Of a DNA stretch of 64,000 nucleotides, positions 45,301 through 53,244 are shown in pieces; position 1 is the stretch's first letter, and the number at the start of each line of letters is the position of its first letter. The notes under the pieces were generated by a model. The model was not told where the DNA came from and did no database searches. It worked only from the letters and a program-made list of their open reading frames with translations. The DNA comes from an uncultured Clostridia bacterium (GTDB lineage: Bacteria; Bacillota; Clostridia; UBA1381), in assembly GCA_947631085.1 (NCBI GenBank), contig CANRJY010000001.1:186001-250000 (forward strand). Reading direction: 5' to 3'. A program made the translations under genes and the position numbers.

Positions 45301-45644
45301 ATGTTCTCTACATCTATGCGATGACCTCGAACAGCGAGAACGAAGCGGTAACGGAAGCTGACGGCACGATTGAGGCGGCGTTCAGCGGCGATGCACTGAC
45401 GTTTACGAAAGCTCCTACGTTCGACGCTTCTAAGCCCGTCATCGTAATGGTTGTAAAGCCCGATACGGTAACGACGAGCGTCAAGGACAGCGACGTTGTT
45501 TACATCAAACAAGTAAACGGCGCAGACCTTGAAAAGCTTACAGCGGTTAATATTCCGAATGCCGCATCAGGCAGCTACATCATCAAGATGGCAGGCAAGA
45601 TAAACGGCGTATCGGAAATCAAAACGGGAATAGCCGTTAAATAA
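39390..45644 (+). CDS. Giant secreted GH2-type glycoside hydrolase with Ig-like and LamG-like domains
   Basis: This 2,084-residue exported protein has a signal peptide (about 1-25, ending PVMAEE). Next come a galactose-binding-like sandwich (about 45-240), an Ig-like domain (about 250-480) and a TIM barrel (about 485-800) of the GH2 type. The expected nucleophile is Glu663 in METEYARDEAPRR. At the acid/base position, where GH2 enzymes have GNE, the sequence is FWEAGNNS with Asn592. Further on are two beta-sandwich/LamG-like regions (about 1230-1400 and 1600-1790), three bacterial Ig-like repeats (about 1405-1500, 1500-1597, 1792-1888) and a C-terminal domain. No SLH or sortase signal is seen. 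It probably acts on plant or host beta-glycans after binding them. The substrate is unknown. Confidence 0.85.
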   Translation: MKKLISVLLSLAMLSSCLMAAPVMAEEETGGEQYAAPESPAVTYNMNVDWKFKKASGTVYPLASALPSVEKDGKQFYEVDYDDSDWENVSVPHPINAEDTFDGAAMDSGEQNYYRGFMFYRKHVTIPSSDEGKKMFLEFEAVRQSVYLYVNGEMVGYYEAGIAPIGFDITDYVNPGEDNVIAVATDNSASRGNNNDTRETKPGSAPGAADGNGYQWNTADFNEVQGGITGNVNLYAKGMVYQTLPLYNNLKTTGNYIYGSDYDIDAKSATINVKAELRNESGEDKDVTLQVDVVGMDGKLAYSFSQDGKAEVPSTKSVTANEALNDAQVIYAAYDGDKLTSVALGEKLTLAAGDSKTLDIPASVASASGTTKIMVWDSVKDMKPMNVSFTSNTAEIKHHMNMVPEDAYAEEPAATDISPEAVSYLTASSKMTNMRFWSDKDPYLYTVYTILKDKDGKAIDVQKTVTGFRKVDYDINNGGLLINDKSVYLKGYAQRATNEWAVIGTANDWLTDIDMQLLKESNGNHIRWMHVAPKPVEVRSTDKYGILVTCPAGDKEGDVEGRSWDQRVEAMRDAMIYFRNNPSVLFWEAGNNSITPAHMQEMTDLKAALDPYGGRFAGSRTISSVADIQAAEYVGTMLNRNAATAKASMTSADGKYMPIMETEYARDEAPRRVWDDFSPPDYDYKNWWLNGANKNDGYDMWDETSEDFARINASAYNEFWSGRVGGGGSELYAGAAIMVWSDSNMHNRNTHSENCRTSGKVDPVRQKKEAFYALQAVQSDTPAIHIVGHWSYPEYIKDDRENGNYWYEDRTLKTSDPAHFEPNGTFLQRDPTKKDVYVIGSPDIVKVELYIDGELAKTNVKPENNFVYKFTEIDVTKGDEISAKAYNDSDIMVAEDAIKRTGDADSIRLTPVMGPDGLIADGSDVMYFDVEVVDKDGNVCPINYDRLDLELSGDGVLLGGYTSGVGELNTTHKDYTYAECGTNRIFVRSTRNAGKITLKVTHATLGSFEASVDSVAFDNSVDNAEGLSTTMQRAYKADEKPPVVEQKVEAFKPLAAPLKADFGVNGNTEVVKDVDTNVYYTVSVNGEALNLEGDLRAVEGSMNTGVFGPVSPLFEKLKALGAVESYSVDGTPKVLTFRAGGHKYTVKENENAIYTDDSTNGTEIIENTMVKGGDLFANYQALLTYIPGTNGSKNDTEHTYAITYSAASQASLDSIELMSEDDIEPAAIEPLDPADCETNVLNLTYDDQPNGCLTPTETVGNIFGIDVGNTLNKESRISFDFNFDEGSTATIRFTNSHNKTGPLFSLNGTNFRTQTGGSSWQNLGNVETGKWYRLVIEGTMAIDNAYADCWLYSLDGDTPTEIQATKGMNLRNFGNSSNYLADRLEVTNGVSIDNVSVTSLYANAVEVSAVKTDIKANENVMLSATAKRNGNAVTIPEFEWSIYDADGNPLNDDTIKVENNMLITTAQTQTQTIKVRATAQTEGNPYGEVEIKITAIDTSHDTFNSIEITSEQDYVRLDEPAEITVSAKMDDEAVTPSNDDIVWTVLNEAGIRATGNTGIKVANGKVEVTEDVIPQTITIRASNISGSASADIKLTVKPGTMILDGEEGNEDVFVSGDACEEVMTGREIADGSWDGSGYYKVTAATDFVGFPGDTGENVLYSADLKFGGEGAGWTIWNNNKGKQGLQVTVKGGKLGIVRDSSNTNTYCDVDTESWYNVQIMCATGVTPNSYANLIVYKYVDGKRVNPETGEEGVPYVAEGIPMRNLSESTANHIGVNPNTCVDNVYCAKIVPDELKASVDKDTMFAGQSIQGTATALRNGIPFGNTLAGLIRWVVYNADNTAPLGSELITVDASGKMTVDAMTEPQTVYLRAQTLGGELSDAVKITIQSGDIFAINKIGFNDDYSKVTQLKVTKNFAYSDTVTFIVAVYDSTETTLKSVTTRKMSAKGIAREEVSAIPMDAPMPAGFNKDSDVLYIYAMTSNSENEAVTEADGTIEAAFSGDALTFTKAPTFDASKPVIVMVVKPDTVTTSVKDSDVVYIKQVNGADLEKLTAVNIPNAASGSYIIKMAGKINGVSEIKTGIAVK

Positions 45645-45674
45645 TCAGGATTTAATACACAAAAGCATAAACCG

Positions 45675-45708
45675 AATAATCCCGCGGAGCAATCCGCGGG
45701 ATTATTTT
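45675..45708 (+). terminator. Terminator of the GH2 gene
   Basis: Perfect 14-bp stem AATAATCCCGCGGA/TCCGCGGGATTATT with loop GCAA and a T tail. Confidence 0.9.
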
Positions 45709-45730
45709 ATGAAAAAGAATTTTATGTCAC

Positions 45731-45760
45731 AAAAAAAGCTTCGGGATTAAATCCCGAAGC
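45731..45760 (-). terminator. Terminator of lysA
   Basis: Stem GCTTCGGGAT/ATCCCGAAGC (45738-45747 with 45751-45760). On the minus strand it is followed by TTTTTTT. Confidence 0.88.
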
Positions 45761-45776
45761 CTTTTTATTTTCCTTC

Positions 45777-47075
45777 TTACAGGTCGTTGCTGATCAAATC
45801 CTCGTACGTTTCGCGCTTTACGACTACTTTCGCGTTCCCGTCAGCCACCGCAACTACAGCTGGACGCGGGATTCTGTTATAATTGCTCGCCATTGAATAG
45901 TTATACGCTCCCGTGGCCAATACCGCGAGCGTGTCGCCGACGTGAATTTCCGGCATCATAGCGTCTTTCAACAGTATGTCGCCGGACTCGCAGCACTTGC
46001 CCGCTATCGTCACCTTTTCGGTGCGCTCGGCTCTCGCCTTGTTCGCGATAACCGCCTCGTATTCCGACTGATACATAATATATCTCGGATTGTCGCCCAT
46101 ACCTCCATCAACGGAAACGTACTTGCGCACATTCTTTATATCCTTTACTCCGCCGACAGTGTAAAGCGTCACTCCCGCGGGAGCAACTATCGAACGTCCA
46201 GGCTCCATCAAAATAAACGGAACCTTTACTCCCCTTTTCTCTGCGGTTTCCTTAACGATTCCGCTTATATGACGTATATACTCGTCATACGGAACGGGAT
46301 CGTCGCTTTCGGTATACATTATACCGTAGCCGCCGCCTAAGTTTAACATATCAATTTCAAGACCGAGCTTGTCCTTCAAATCGCCTATGAAATTCATCAT
46401 AATTTCCGCGGCCTTGCAGAACGGCTCGATATCGAAAATCTGCGAGCCTATATGACAATGAATACCGTCAACCTTAACATTTGACATTTCGCTTGCCTTT
46501 TTTATGATTTCAAACGCCTCGCCGTTCTCGAGCGCCACGCCGAACTTTGAATCGATCTGACCCGTCTGAATGAAGCTGTGAGTATGAGCGTCCACGCCTG
46601 GCTTGATCCTGAACATGATTTTCTGTACAATGCCGGCTTTTTTAGCGGTCTCGTTAAGCGTTTCAAGCTCGTAGATATTGTCCACGATAAAATGTCCCAC
46701 TCCGTTTTTAACCGCGAGCTCTATCTCATCAACGGTTTTATTATTACCGTGGAAATAGACCTTATCCATAGGAAAATCTGCCTTCAGCGCCGTGTACAGC
46801 TCTCCGCCCGAAACGACGTCAAGTCCCAATCCTTCCTCTTTCGCGACCCTACAGATATACATTGAGCAAAAAGCCTTGCTGGCGTAAAGCACAAGTCCGT
46901 TGCCGCCGTAATACTTTTCCATAGCTTCTCTGTATACACGGCAGTGCTTCCTTATCAAATCCTCGTCAAGAACATACAGAGGCGTGCCGAATTGCTTTGC
47001 AAGCTCTACGGCGTCATTCTTACCGATTACAAGATGTCCCTTTTCGTTGACTGATAAATTTTCTGATACAAACAT
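45777..47075 (-). CDS. lysA: Diaminopimelate decarboxylase
   Basis: A 432-residue PLP enzyme that makes L-lysine from meso-diaminopimelate. It has the PLP-lysine motif LVLYASKAF, IHCHIGSQIFD, LNLGGGYGI, EPGRSIVA and the CCESGDIL active-site loop contributed across the dimer. I chose ATG at 47075 (MFVSEN) with an AAGGGGGA site; the longer frame has no good site. It stands alone next to clpX, with no lysine riboswitch in the short upstream gap. Confidence 0.95.
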   Translation of the reverse strand: MFVSENLSVNEKGHLVIGKNDAVELAKQFGTPLYVLDEDLIRKHCRVYREAMEKYYGGNGLVLYASKAFCSMYICRVAKEEGLGLDVVSGGELYTALKADFPMDKVYFHGNNKTVDEIELAVKNGVGHFIVDNIYELETLNETAKKAGIVQKIMFRIKPGVDAHTHSFIQTGQIDSKFGVALENGEAFEIIKKASEMSNVKVDGIHCHIGSQIFDIEPFCKAAEIMMNFIGDLKDKLGLEIDMLNLGGGYGIMYTESDDPVPYDEYIRHISGIVKETAEKRGVKVPFILMEPGRSIVAPAGVTLYTVGGVKDIKNVRKYVSVDGGMGDNPRYIMYQSEYEAVIANKARAERTEKVTIAGKCCESGDILLKDAMMPEIHVGDTLAVLATGAYNYSMASNYNRIPRPAVVAVADGNAKVVVKRETYEDLISNDL

Positions 47076-47124
47076 ATGATTTTCCCCCTTGTGCAATATT
47101 TATTCCAACCTCACCGCGCCGGAT

Positions 47125-48408
47125 TTATCCGTGAGTTCCGTCCTTCACCGGCGTTTCGATTTCAAGCTGCTCATGCAGCGACACGCGTTTTTTACGCTTG
47201 ATTTCCGGCTCAGCGCCGTCGGTTATACATTCTTTTGTAATTCTGACCTCTTTTATTTCTTCGTCTGACGGCACGTCAAACATAATATCGGACATGGTTT
47301 CCTCTATAATCGAACGCAAGCCTCTCGCGCCGGTGTTTCTCTCGATTGCCTTGTCGGCGATCGCGGCAATAGCGTCGTCGTCAAACGTAAGCTCCACGCC
47401 GTCAAATTCCATAAGAGCCTTGTATTGCTTCACGAGCGCGTTTTTCGGTTCTGTGAGGATCGTTATAAGCGTATCGCGGTCAAGCTGATCGAGCTTCGCA
47501 AATACGGGAAGTCTGCCGATAAATTCGGGAATTAAACCGAATTTCAGTAAATCCTGCGGCAAAAGCTGCTCTAAAATTTCGGTCAAATTCATCTCTTTCC
47601 TGCTTTCGATTTTCGCGCCGAAACCGAGCGACTGTTTGCCTATCCTGTCGCTGATTATTTTCTCGATCCCGTCAAACGCGCCGCCGCATATAAACAGGAT
47701 ATTTGCCGTATCTATCTGAATAAGCTCCTGATGAGGATGCTTGCGTCCGCCCTGCGGCGGAACAGACGCGACGGTTCCCTCAAGCACCTTCAATAAAGCC
47801 TGCTGAACTCCCTCGCCGCTGACATCGCGCGTGATTGACGGATTTTCCGTTTTGCGCGCTATTTTATCGATCTCATCAATATAAACTATGCCTCTCTCGG
47901 CGGCGTCTATATCATAATCAGCCGCCTGGATCAACTTCAGAAGAATATTTTCCACATCCTCGCCGACGTAACCGGCTTCCGTAAGAGAAGTAGCATCGGC
48001 AATCGCAAACGGTACGTTTAAAATTCTCGCAAGGTTTTGAACGAGAAACGTCTTTCCCGAGCCTGTCGGACCTACCATAAGAATATTGCTCTTTTGCAGC
48101 TCCACCTTGCTTGCCGACTGCATATGGTCTATGCGCTTATAATGATTGTATACCGCCACAGACAAAATCTTCTTTGCCTTATCCTGACCTATAACATACT
48201 CGTCAAGAAACTCCTTTATTTCTTTCGGCTTCGGGAGCTCCATCTCGGCGGTAACGCCGCTGTCAAGCGCTCCTTCAAGAATATAATTGCATGTGGCAAC
48301 GCAGGCGTCGCATATATATACGTTCCCGGGGCCCGACAAAAGCTTACTGACCTCATTTTCCGGTCTCCCGCAAAACGAGCATCTGCGCGTTGGTTTTTTA
48401 TCCTCCAT
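47125..48408 (-). CDS. clpX: ATP-dependent Clp protease ATP-binding subunit ClpX
   Basis: A 427-residue AAA+ unfoldase. It has an N-terminal C4 zinc domain ([19 protein letters not shown]), Walker [16 protein letters not shown], Walker [11 protein letters not shown], the [15 protein letters not shown]-type sensor region ([15 protein letters not shown]), the IGF loop for ClpP docking ([12 protein letters not shown]) and C-terminal sensor 2 GARGLRS. It directly follows clpP on the minus strand (19 bases). Together they degrade tmRNA-tagged proteins. Confidence 0.97.
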   Translation of the reverse strand: MEDKKPTRRCSFCGRPENEVSKLLSGPGNVYICDACVATCNYILEGALDSGVTAEMELPKPKEIKEFLDEYVIGQDKAKKILSVAVYNHYKRIDHMQSASKVELQKSNILMVGPTGSGKTFLVQNLARILNVPFAIADATSLTEAGYVGEDVENILLKLIQAADYDIDAAERGIVYIDEIDKIARKTENPSITRDVSGEGVQQALLKVLEGTVASVPPQGGRKHPHQELIQIDTANILFICGGAFDGIEKIISDRIGKQSLGFGAKIESRKEMNLTEILEQLLPQDLLKFGLIPEFIGRLPVFAKLDQLDRDTLITILTEPKNALVKQYKALMEFDGVELTFDDDAIAAIADKAIERNTGARGLRSIIEETMSDIMFDVPSDEEIKEVRITKECITDGAEPEIKRKKRVSLHEQLEIETPVKDGTHG

Positions 48409-48427
48409 ATCCTACACCTCTCGCAAA

Positions 48428-49018
48428 TTACTTTCTCGACACGATAACATCATCAATAAGACCGTATGCCTTTGCCTCCTCGGCTGTCATAAAGTTGTCT
48501 CTTTCCGTATCGGCGCATACCTTTTCATACGGCTGACCGGTGCGCTCGGCAAGTATTCTGTTCATCTTCTCCTTTGTCGCTACAAGATGATCCGTATAAA
48601 TCTTAACATCCGTCGCCTGACCGCTGAGTCCTCCCGAAATCAACGGCTGATGAATCATAACCTCGCTGTTGGGGAGCGCGAAGCGCTTGCCCTTAGTTCC
48701 GGCTGTGAGCAGGAACGCGCCCATGCTTGCCGCCATACCGATACAAATCGTCGATACATCGCACTTAATGTACTGCATAGTGTCATAAATAGCCATTCCC
48801 GCGGTGATCGAGCCGCCCGGGCTGTCTATATAAAACTGAATGTCCTTATCGGGATCCTTCGCCTCGAGGAACAGCATCTGCGCAACGACAAGGCTCGCCG
48901 TAGCGTCGTCAACCTGATCCGCAAGGAAAATTATTCTATCCTCCAAAAGTCTTGAATAAATATCATACGAGCGTTCGCCGCGGTTTGTCTGTTCCACGAC
49001 CATAGGTACTAATGCCAT
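48428..49018 (-). CDS. clpP: ATP-dependent Clp protease proteolytic subunit
   Basis: A 196-residue serine protease that forms the tetradecameric chamber. The catalytic triad sites are visible: Ser in [11 protein letters not shown], His in SEVMIHQPL, and an Asp further on. It begins [24 protein letters not shown]. It lies between tig and clpX in the standard order tig-clpP-clpX. Confidence 0.97.
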   Translation of the reverse strand: MALVPMVVEQTNRGERSYDIYSRLLEDRIIFLADQVDDATASLVVAQMLFLEAKDPDKDIQFYIDSPGGSITAGMAIYDTMQYIKCDVSTICIGMAASMGAFLLTAGTKGKRFALPNSEVMIHQPLISGGLSGQATDVKIYTDHLVATKEKMNRILAERTGQPYEKVCADTERDNFMTAEEAKAYGLIDDVIVSRK

Positions 49019-49050
49019 AATTCACATTCCTTTCAGAAATTTTAATGAAA

Positions 49051-50337
49051 TTATTTAATAACAGCGTTGTTGACAAGCATCTCTATAGTCTTGTTCATCG
49101 CCATATCTCTCTTTATACCCTCAATTTCTCTGTCGCTCATAAGCTCTTTGAGCTTGTCAAGCTCCATATTATACTTCTTCGCCATATCGACAAGGTTGAG
49201 CTCCAGCTCCTCCGGACCTGTTTCAATGCCTTCCTTCTTCATGATAGCTTCGATAACCAGCGAGCCTTCTATCTGCTTTCTCGCACGGTCTCTGAACTGC
49301 TCGCGGAACTGCTCCATCGTCTGACCGGTATACTGCATATATAAGTCAATATTCATGCCCTGATATGCCATTCTCTGTTCAAAATCCCTTACGTTGTTAT
49401 CGATCTGAGCCTCAACCATAGCGTCGGGAACCTCAAATTCAGCGTTCTTTACAGCCACTTCGACAACCTTATCCTCGGTTTCGGCCTTAGCCTTATTTTC
49501 AGCGGCAGCTTCGAGCTTCTTTCTTACGTCGGCTCTGAACTCGTTCATCGTGTCAAACTCGCTTACCTCGCTTGCAAAATCGTCGTCAAGCTCAGGCAGC
49601 TCACGAATCTTCACTTCCTTTACGGTCACCTTAAAGAGCGCGTCCTCTCCGGCAAGCTCTTTTGCGTGATAGTCCTCGGGGAAGGTTACGTTTACGTCAA
49701 CGAGATCTCCCGCTTTCGCGCCTATAAGCTGGTCTTCAAATCCGGGGATAAATGTTCCCGAGCCTATTTCAAGCTCGTGGTTTTCACCCTTGCCGCCGTC
49801 GAACGGTTTTCCGTCAACGAAGCCTTCAAAATCAATAACGGCTATATCGCCCGTAGCGACAGCCTTATCGTCCACAGTGATAAGTCTCGCGTTCTTTTTG
49901 CGCGTAGCCTCTATGTCCTTATCTACATCTTCCTCCGTTACAGTATAGTCAATCTTTTCTATCTCTATACCCTTATATTCGCCCAAAACAACCTCGGGCT
50001 TCGTTGTAACAAGGGCGGTAAATACAACCGGCTCGCCCTTTTTGATTTCCTCAACGTCGATTTCGGGTCTTGCAACAACATCCAGTCCCGACTCCTCTAT
50101 AGCCGCGTCGTACGCAGCGGGAAGAACATCGTTAACGGCGTCATCATAAAACACAGCCGGTGTATAATACTTTTCAATTATAGCTCTCGGAGCCTTTCCC
50201 TTTCTAAATCCCGGGATATTGAATTTCTTGGCATTTTTTGCGTAAGCCTTATTTATTGCCTTGTTGAAATCCTCAACGCTCACCTCGAAGGTAAGCTTCA
50301 CGAGATTTTTCTCGATTTGTTCCTGTTTCACTGCCAT
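49051..50337 (-). CDS. tig: Trigger factor
   Basis: A 428-residue ribosome-bound chaperone. The N-terminal ribosome-docking domain carries NIPGFRKGKAPRAIIEKYY, which includes the GFRKGKAP signature. The FKBP-type isomerase domain (about 160-245) has GDIAVIDFEGFVDGKPFDGG and FIPGFEDQLIGAKAGD. A helical C-terminal domain makes the chaperone arms. Promoter at 50388-50416; leader about 45 nt. Confidence 0.97.
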   Translation of the reverse strand: MAVKQEQIEKNLVKLTFEVSVEDFNKAINKAYAKNAKKFNIPGFRKGKAPRAIIEKYYTPAVFYDDAVNDVLPAAYDAAIEESGLDVVARPEIDVEEIKKGEPVVFTALVTTKPEVVLGEYKGIEIEKIDYTVTEEDVDKDIEATRKKNARLITVDDKAVATGDIAVIDFEGFVDGKPFDGGKGENHELEIGSGTFIPGFEDQLIGAKAGDLVDVNVTFPEDYHAKELAGEDALFKVTVKEVKIRELPELDDDFASEVSEFDTMNEFRADVRKKLEAAAENKAKAETEDKVVEVAVKNAEFEVPDAMVEAQIDNNVRDFEQRMAYQGMNIDLYMQYTGQTMEQFREQFRDRARKQIEGSLVIEAIMKKEGIETGPEELELNLVDMAKKYNMELDKLKELMSDREIEGIKRDMAMNKTIEMLVNNAVIK

Positions 50338-50387
50338 AGTGATTAAATTCCTCCTTATTGTCTTTTAGACATATTTACATACGCTAC

Positions 50388-50416
50388 ATTATAACACAAC
50401 ATTATCCTTTTTTCAA
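50388..50416 (-). promoter_or_regulatory. Promoter of tig-clpP-clpX
   Basis: On the minus strand: -35 TTGAAA (50416-50411), 17-base spacer, -10 TATAAT (50393-50388). Confidence 0.88.
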
Positions 50417-50500
50417 TCATTTTTTGGAATTTTTACAATTTTTTAATATTTCGTGCAAAGGCGCGCCGCCGGAGGGTGAAAATCTGTCACTATCATATGA

Positions 50501-50533
50501 AAATGTCAGGAAACCGTCTGTTCCCTGACATTT
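50501..50533 (-). terminator. Hairpin after the rubrerythrin gene
   Basis: Stem AAATGTCAGG/CCTGACATTT (50501-50510 with 50524-50533) with a 13-nt loop. There is no strong T run, so termination is only probable. Confidence 0.55.
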
Positions 50534-50540
50534 GTACGAT

Positions 50541-51083
50541 TCAATAATTTTCCGCCTTGATTTGAAAATATGCCTGTGGATGACGGCATATCGGGCATGC
50601 TCTAGGAGCGCTCTGTCCTATATGAATATGACCGCACTTGCGGCAAATCCATACCGCATCGCCATCGCGCGAAAATACGCGTCCGTTTTCTATGCTTCCT
50701 ATCAGCTGACGGAAACGCGCTTCATGGTCGCGCTCGATCCTCGCTATTCCCTTGAAAAGCGCGGCAATATCGTTATACCCCTCCTCGCGCGCCGTATCTT
50801 CAAACTCGGAGTACATCTCCTCCCATTCGAAATGCTCGCCGCCCGCCGCGTCGCGGAGATTTCCCTGCGTCATACCGATACATCCGCTGTGAATCAGAGT
50901 GAACCAAATTTTCGCATGCTGACGCTCGTTTTTTGCCGTTTCTTCAAATATGTCCGCAATCTGTTCATATCCGTCCTTGCGCGCTTTATCGGCGTAAAAG
51001 CTATACTTCATCCATGCCTGCGCCTCTCCCGCAAACGCCGCCATGAGATTTGCCTTAGTACGCGAATTTTCAAAATTAACCAT
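50541..51083 (-). CDS. Rubrerythrin
   Basis: A 180-residue peroxide-reducing non-haem iron protein. The N-terminal four-helix bundle carries two diiron-binding helices (FAGEAQAWMKYSFYADKAR, ETAKNERQHAKIWF, and later GIARIERDHEARFRQL). The C-terminal rubredoxin domain has both knuckles, CRKCG and CPIC. The start ATG at 51083 has an AAGTGAT site. It lies in an unrelated cluster with the GNAT gene upstream. It defends against H2O2 in anaerobes. Confidence 0.94.
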   Translation of the reverse strand: MVNFENSRTKANLMAAFAGEAQAWMKYSFYADKARKDGYEQIADIFEETAKNERQHAKIWFTLIHSGCIGMTQGNLRDAAGGEHFEWEEMYSEFEDTAREEGYNDIAALFKGIARIERDHEARFRQLIGSIENGRVFSRDGDAVWICRKCGHIHIGQSAPRACPICRHPQAYFQIKAENY

Positions 51084-51140
51084 AAATATCACTTCTTTCA
51101 ATTAAGCTGTTTATGGTAGCGTTTCCAAAAGAAGGCTGTT

Positions 51141-51563
51141 TTATGCGAAAATAGTTTTCTCCATTCGGATATGCTCGCAGCACTCGTCAAGATAAATATC
51201 GCCCACCGCGCAGAATCCGAGCTTTTCATAAAATCCCCTTGCGCGCAGCTGCGCCGAAAGAGCGAGCTGTTGCACTCCGCGCCTCTTCAGCTTTTCCTCG
51301 ACAGCAAAATAGAGCTTAGCGCCCAGTCCCGTTCCTCTGTATTTCTTCACAGTCGCGAAACGCCCTATCATATATACTCCGTCCTTCTCAAAGAAACGGC
51401 AGCATACGGCAGCATTCCCGTCCGCGTAAAGTACGGCGTGTTCCGCACGAATATCCTCGTCGTCAAACTCGTCAACAAATCCCTGTTCGTCCATAAAAAC
51501 CACGGTTCTGATATTGCGCTCCGCGTCCGTGAGATAATCAGTAAATTCAATTTTGATATCCAT
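51141..51563 (-). CDS. GNAT-family N-acetyltransferase (YjcF/ElaA-like)
   Basis: A 140-residue acetyltransferase. Motif A for acetyl-CoA is IGRFATVKKYRGTGLGAKLYFAVEEKLKRRG (in parts), followed by QLALSAQLRARGFYEKLGFCAVGDIYLDECCEHIRMEK (in parts), typical of the ElaA/YjcF subgroup. The substrate is unknown. It has an AGAAAGGATT site. Confidence 0.88.
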   Translation of the reverse strand: MDIKIEFTDYLTDAERNIRTVVFMDEQGFVDEFDDEDIRAEHAVLYADGNAAVCCRFFEKDGVYMIGRFATVKKYRGTGLGAKLYFAVEEKLKRRGVQQLALSAQLRARGFYEKLGFCAVGDIYLDECCEHIRMEKTIFA

Positions 51564-51590
51564 ATGTACAAATCCTTTCTTAAAACAAAA

Positions 51591-51614
51591 ATCCGCCGTA
51601 TCAAACGACGGAGT
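51591..51614 (-). terminator. Terminator of the PadR/membrane-protein operon
   Basis: On the minus strand TCCGTCG pairs with CGGCGGA (one G-U) around a 7-nt loop, then TTTTTG. It separates this operon from the GNAT gene. Confidence 0.75.
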
Positions 51615-51703
51615 TTTTGCCGCGATCTATTATCGCCGCTGTAATAAGGGGGTAAACCTGCCGGTAATTCCGGCGGCTTTTAATGTATTTTGTGAGGTCA
51701 TTA

Positions 51704-52513
51704 TTAATTATCCCCTTTTTCCTCCGTTTTATACTTCCCTTTTAAAAATTTTTCGCAGAACGGATCAAAAAAAATCATTCTCGTTTTCTTGTTAATGAAG
51801 CTGTCCAAATCGGGTATAATAATGCCGCTCTGAAAATTCCATACCGCGAAAAATTGCGTCTTAGTATTATTAATCTTTACCGATATCATATAAATAATAA
51901 CCTCGTAAAAAATAATCAATAACTCATCTCCGGGTGCTCTGAGCGGCTGACCGAAAAATTCGACCGAGTTCATAAAAAGTATTTTCATATTTGTATAGTA
52001 CGGATAAAACCCGAAGCAGCCGTCTGTGTACGAAGCGGCGTACAGCATACCGAGTGACGCGCCCGCGCCCGCGAGAAAACCGAGCAATATATCGCGCACG
52101 TCGCGTCCCGACATTATCATGTGCGCCCGACGCAAAAACATATAATTAAGCGCTCCGAACAGGAACAACAGACCGAGTATCATCGCGGGCGCGTTTTTCG
52201 GCTGATTTATCAATATTTTAAACACCGGCGCGGAGACATAGAAAACAGCCGTGACAAGCGCCGCCCATATGATAAGCCCGTACCGCGAGCCGAACGGCAT
52301 TTTATGGTATCTGTTGTATGCATGCGCCACATCGTCAGCGCTGCCTATATAGTGAATTGCCTGAATTTCCGCGTTTTGCTCACTCGTGAAACGCTCAAGC
52401 TCCTCCGTACTCTCCTCTATATGCAATTTAAGCTCCGACCGCACCGTTTTATGAATAGATCTATACTTGATTTTACGGCAGACCTCGTCAAGATAAATTT
52501 CCGTTCTCGTCAT
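51704..52513 (-). CDS. HAAS-type membrane protein paired with PadR
   Basis: A 269-residue protein: an N-terminal cytoplasmic helical domain (MTRTEIYLDEVCRKIKYRSIHKTVRSELKLHIEE in parts, about 1-75) of the kind linked to PadR regulators (HAAS/DUF1700-like), followed by about four transmembrane helices. The start ATG at 52513 has GGAGG 7 bases upstream and overlaps the PadR stop (ATGA), so the genes are translationally coupled. Members of this arrangement are thought to sense membrane or envelope state; the function here is unknown. Confidence 0.78.
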   Translation of the reverse strand: MTRTEIYLDEVCRKIKYRSIHKTVRSELKLHIEESTEELERFTSEQNAEIQAIHYIGSADDVAHAYNRYHKMPFGSRYGLIIWAALVTAVFYVSAPVFKILINQPKNAPAMILGLLFLFGALNYMFLRRAHMIMSGRDVRDILLGFLAGAGASLGMLYAASYTDGCFGFYPYYTNMKILFMNSVEFFGQPLRAPGDELLIIFYEVIIYMISVKINNTKTQFFAVWNFQSGIIIPDLDSFINKKTRMIFFDPFCEKFLKGKYKTEEKGDN

Positions 52514-52854
52514 GATAAAGCCTCCTCGGGACCGTCGATAAGCACGTTCATAAGCTTTGAAAACTCCTTCCACTCGCGCCGCTTTTCGCACAGCATTTCC
52601 CTGCCTGTGTCGGTTATTTTGTAGTATTTGCGTCTGCGTCCCTCGTCGGTGTCATACCAGTACCATTCCACCGCGCCTACCTCGGTGAGCGAATGAAGCA
52701 TCGGATAGAGTGTTCCCTCCTTCAGCTGCAGCTCGTTATCCGAGCGAGTTTTAAGTTCCTGCGTTATCTGATAGCCGTACATATCCCGTTCAGCGAGCAG
52801 CTTTAAAATCAATATTGACGTACTGCCCTTGATAAGCTCTCTGTTTATGCCCAT
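52510..52854 (-). CDS. PadR-family transcriptional regulator
   Basis: A 114-residue winged-helix repressor: LIKGSTSILILKLLAERDMYGYQITQELKTRSDNELQLKEGTLYPMLHSL (in parts), EWYWYDTDEGRRRKYYKITDTG and a C-terminal dimer helix. ATG at 52854 has GAGAGG 8 bases upstream. It probably represses its own operon; the AT-rich palindromic region 52880-52925 is the likely operator. Confidence 0.92.
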   Translation of the reverse strand: MGINRELIKGSTSILILKLLAERDMYGYQITQELKTRSDNELQLKEGTLYPMLHSLTEVGAVEWYWYDTDEGRRRKYYKITDTGREMLCEKRREWKEFSKLMNVLIDGPEEALS

Positions 52855-52909
52855 ATTATTCACCTCTCATATAGACTTCTTATATGCATAGATTTACTAT
52901 GTATATAGT

Positions 52910-52923
52910 ATATCATATGATAT
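52910..52923. promoter_or_regulatory. Palindromic operator candidate upstream of padR
   Basis: A perfect 14-base palindrome ATATCATATGATAT lies about 56-69 bases upstream of the padR start, in a stretch with several further TATA/ATGCAT-like half sites. This suits PadR-family autoregulation. Confidence 0.45.
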
Positions 52924-53039
52924 GTGTTTTGTCAAGGGTGTTCAATAAAAAATTTCCCCTGAAAGGCGCATGAGATAAAATCAGAGCAGATTTTTCTATA
53001 TTGCAAAAAATGTGTTTGCCGCTTCTTAAAAATTTGCTA

Positions 53040-53068
53040 TTGTACCAATACATCATTTGTGATATAAT
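53040..53068 (+). promoter_or_regulatory. Promoter of the 53245-54264 gene
   Basis: -35 TTGTAC (53040-53045), 17-base spacer, -10 TATAAT (53063-53068). It predicts a leader of about 170 nt. Confidence 0.8.
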
Positions 53069-53076
53069 AACCTCAC

Positions 53077-53162
53077 GGCGTTACCAAAATCAAAGATTTT
53101 GACGCCTGAGAGAACATTGTATCATAACGCTGCGGCGACGGTGCCGCCTTGCAGTTATGATA
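53077..53162 (+). promoter_or_regulatory. Two-hairpin leader of the possible nuclease gene
   Basis: Hairpin 1: GGCGT and AAAATC pair with GATTTT and ACGCC (53077-53106). Hairpin 2: TATCATAAC pairs with GTTATGATA (53120-53128 with 53154-53162) and encloses a GC-rich core. The right end of hairpin 2 runs into GATATAAT (53159-53166), which could also act as a second -10. No known riboswitch was recognised. Confidence 0.5.
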
Positions 53163-53244
53163 TAATGAAATAAGTCATATAAAAGAAGTAATTATTGTGC
53201 AGATATGATTTTGTAAACTAAATAAGCAATAGGAGAATTAACAA

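Noticed and set aside
47076-47124. Lysine riboswitch upstream of lysA
   Set aside because: The gap is only 49 bases, far too short for the L-box aptamer.
53103-53115. CCTGAGAGA resembling a thi-box (TPP riboswitch)
   Set aside because: The rest of the TPP aptamer is missing and the downstream gene is not related to thiamin.
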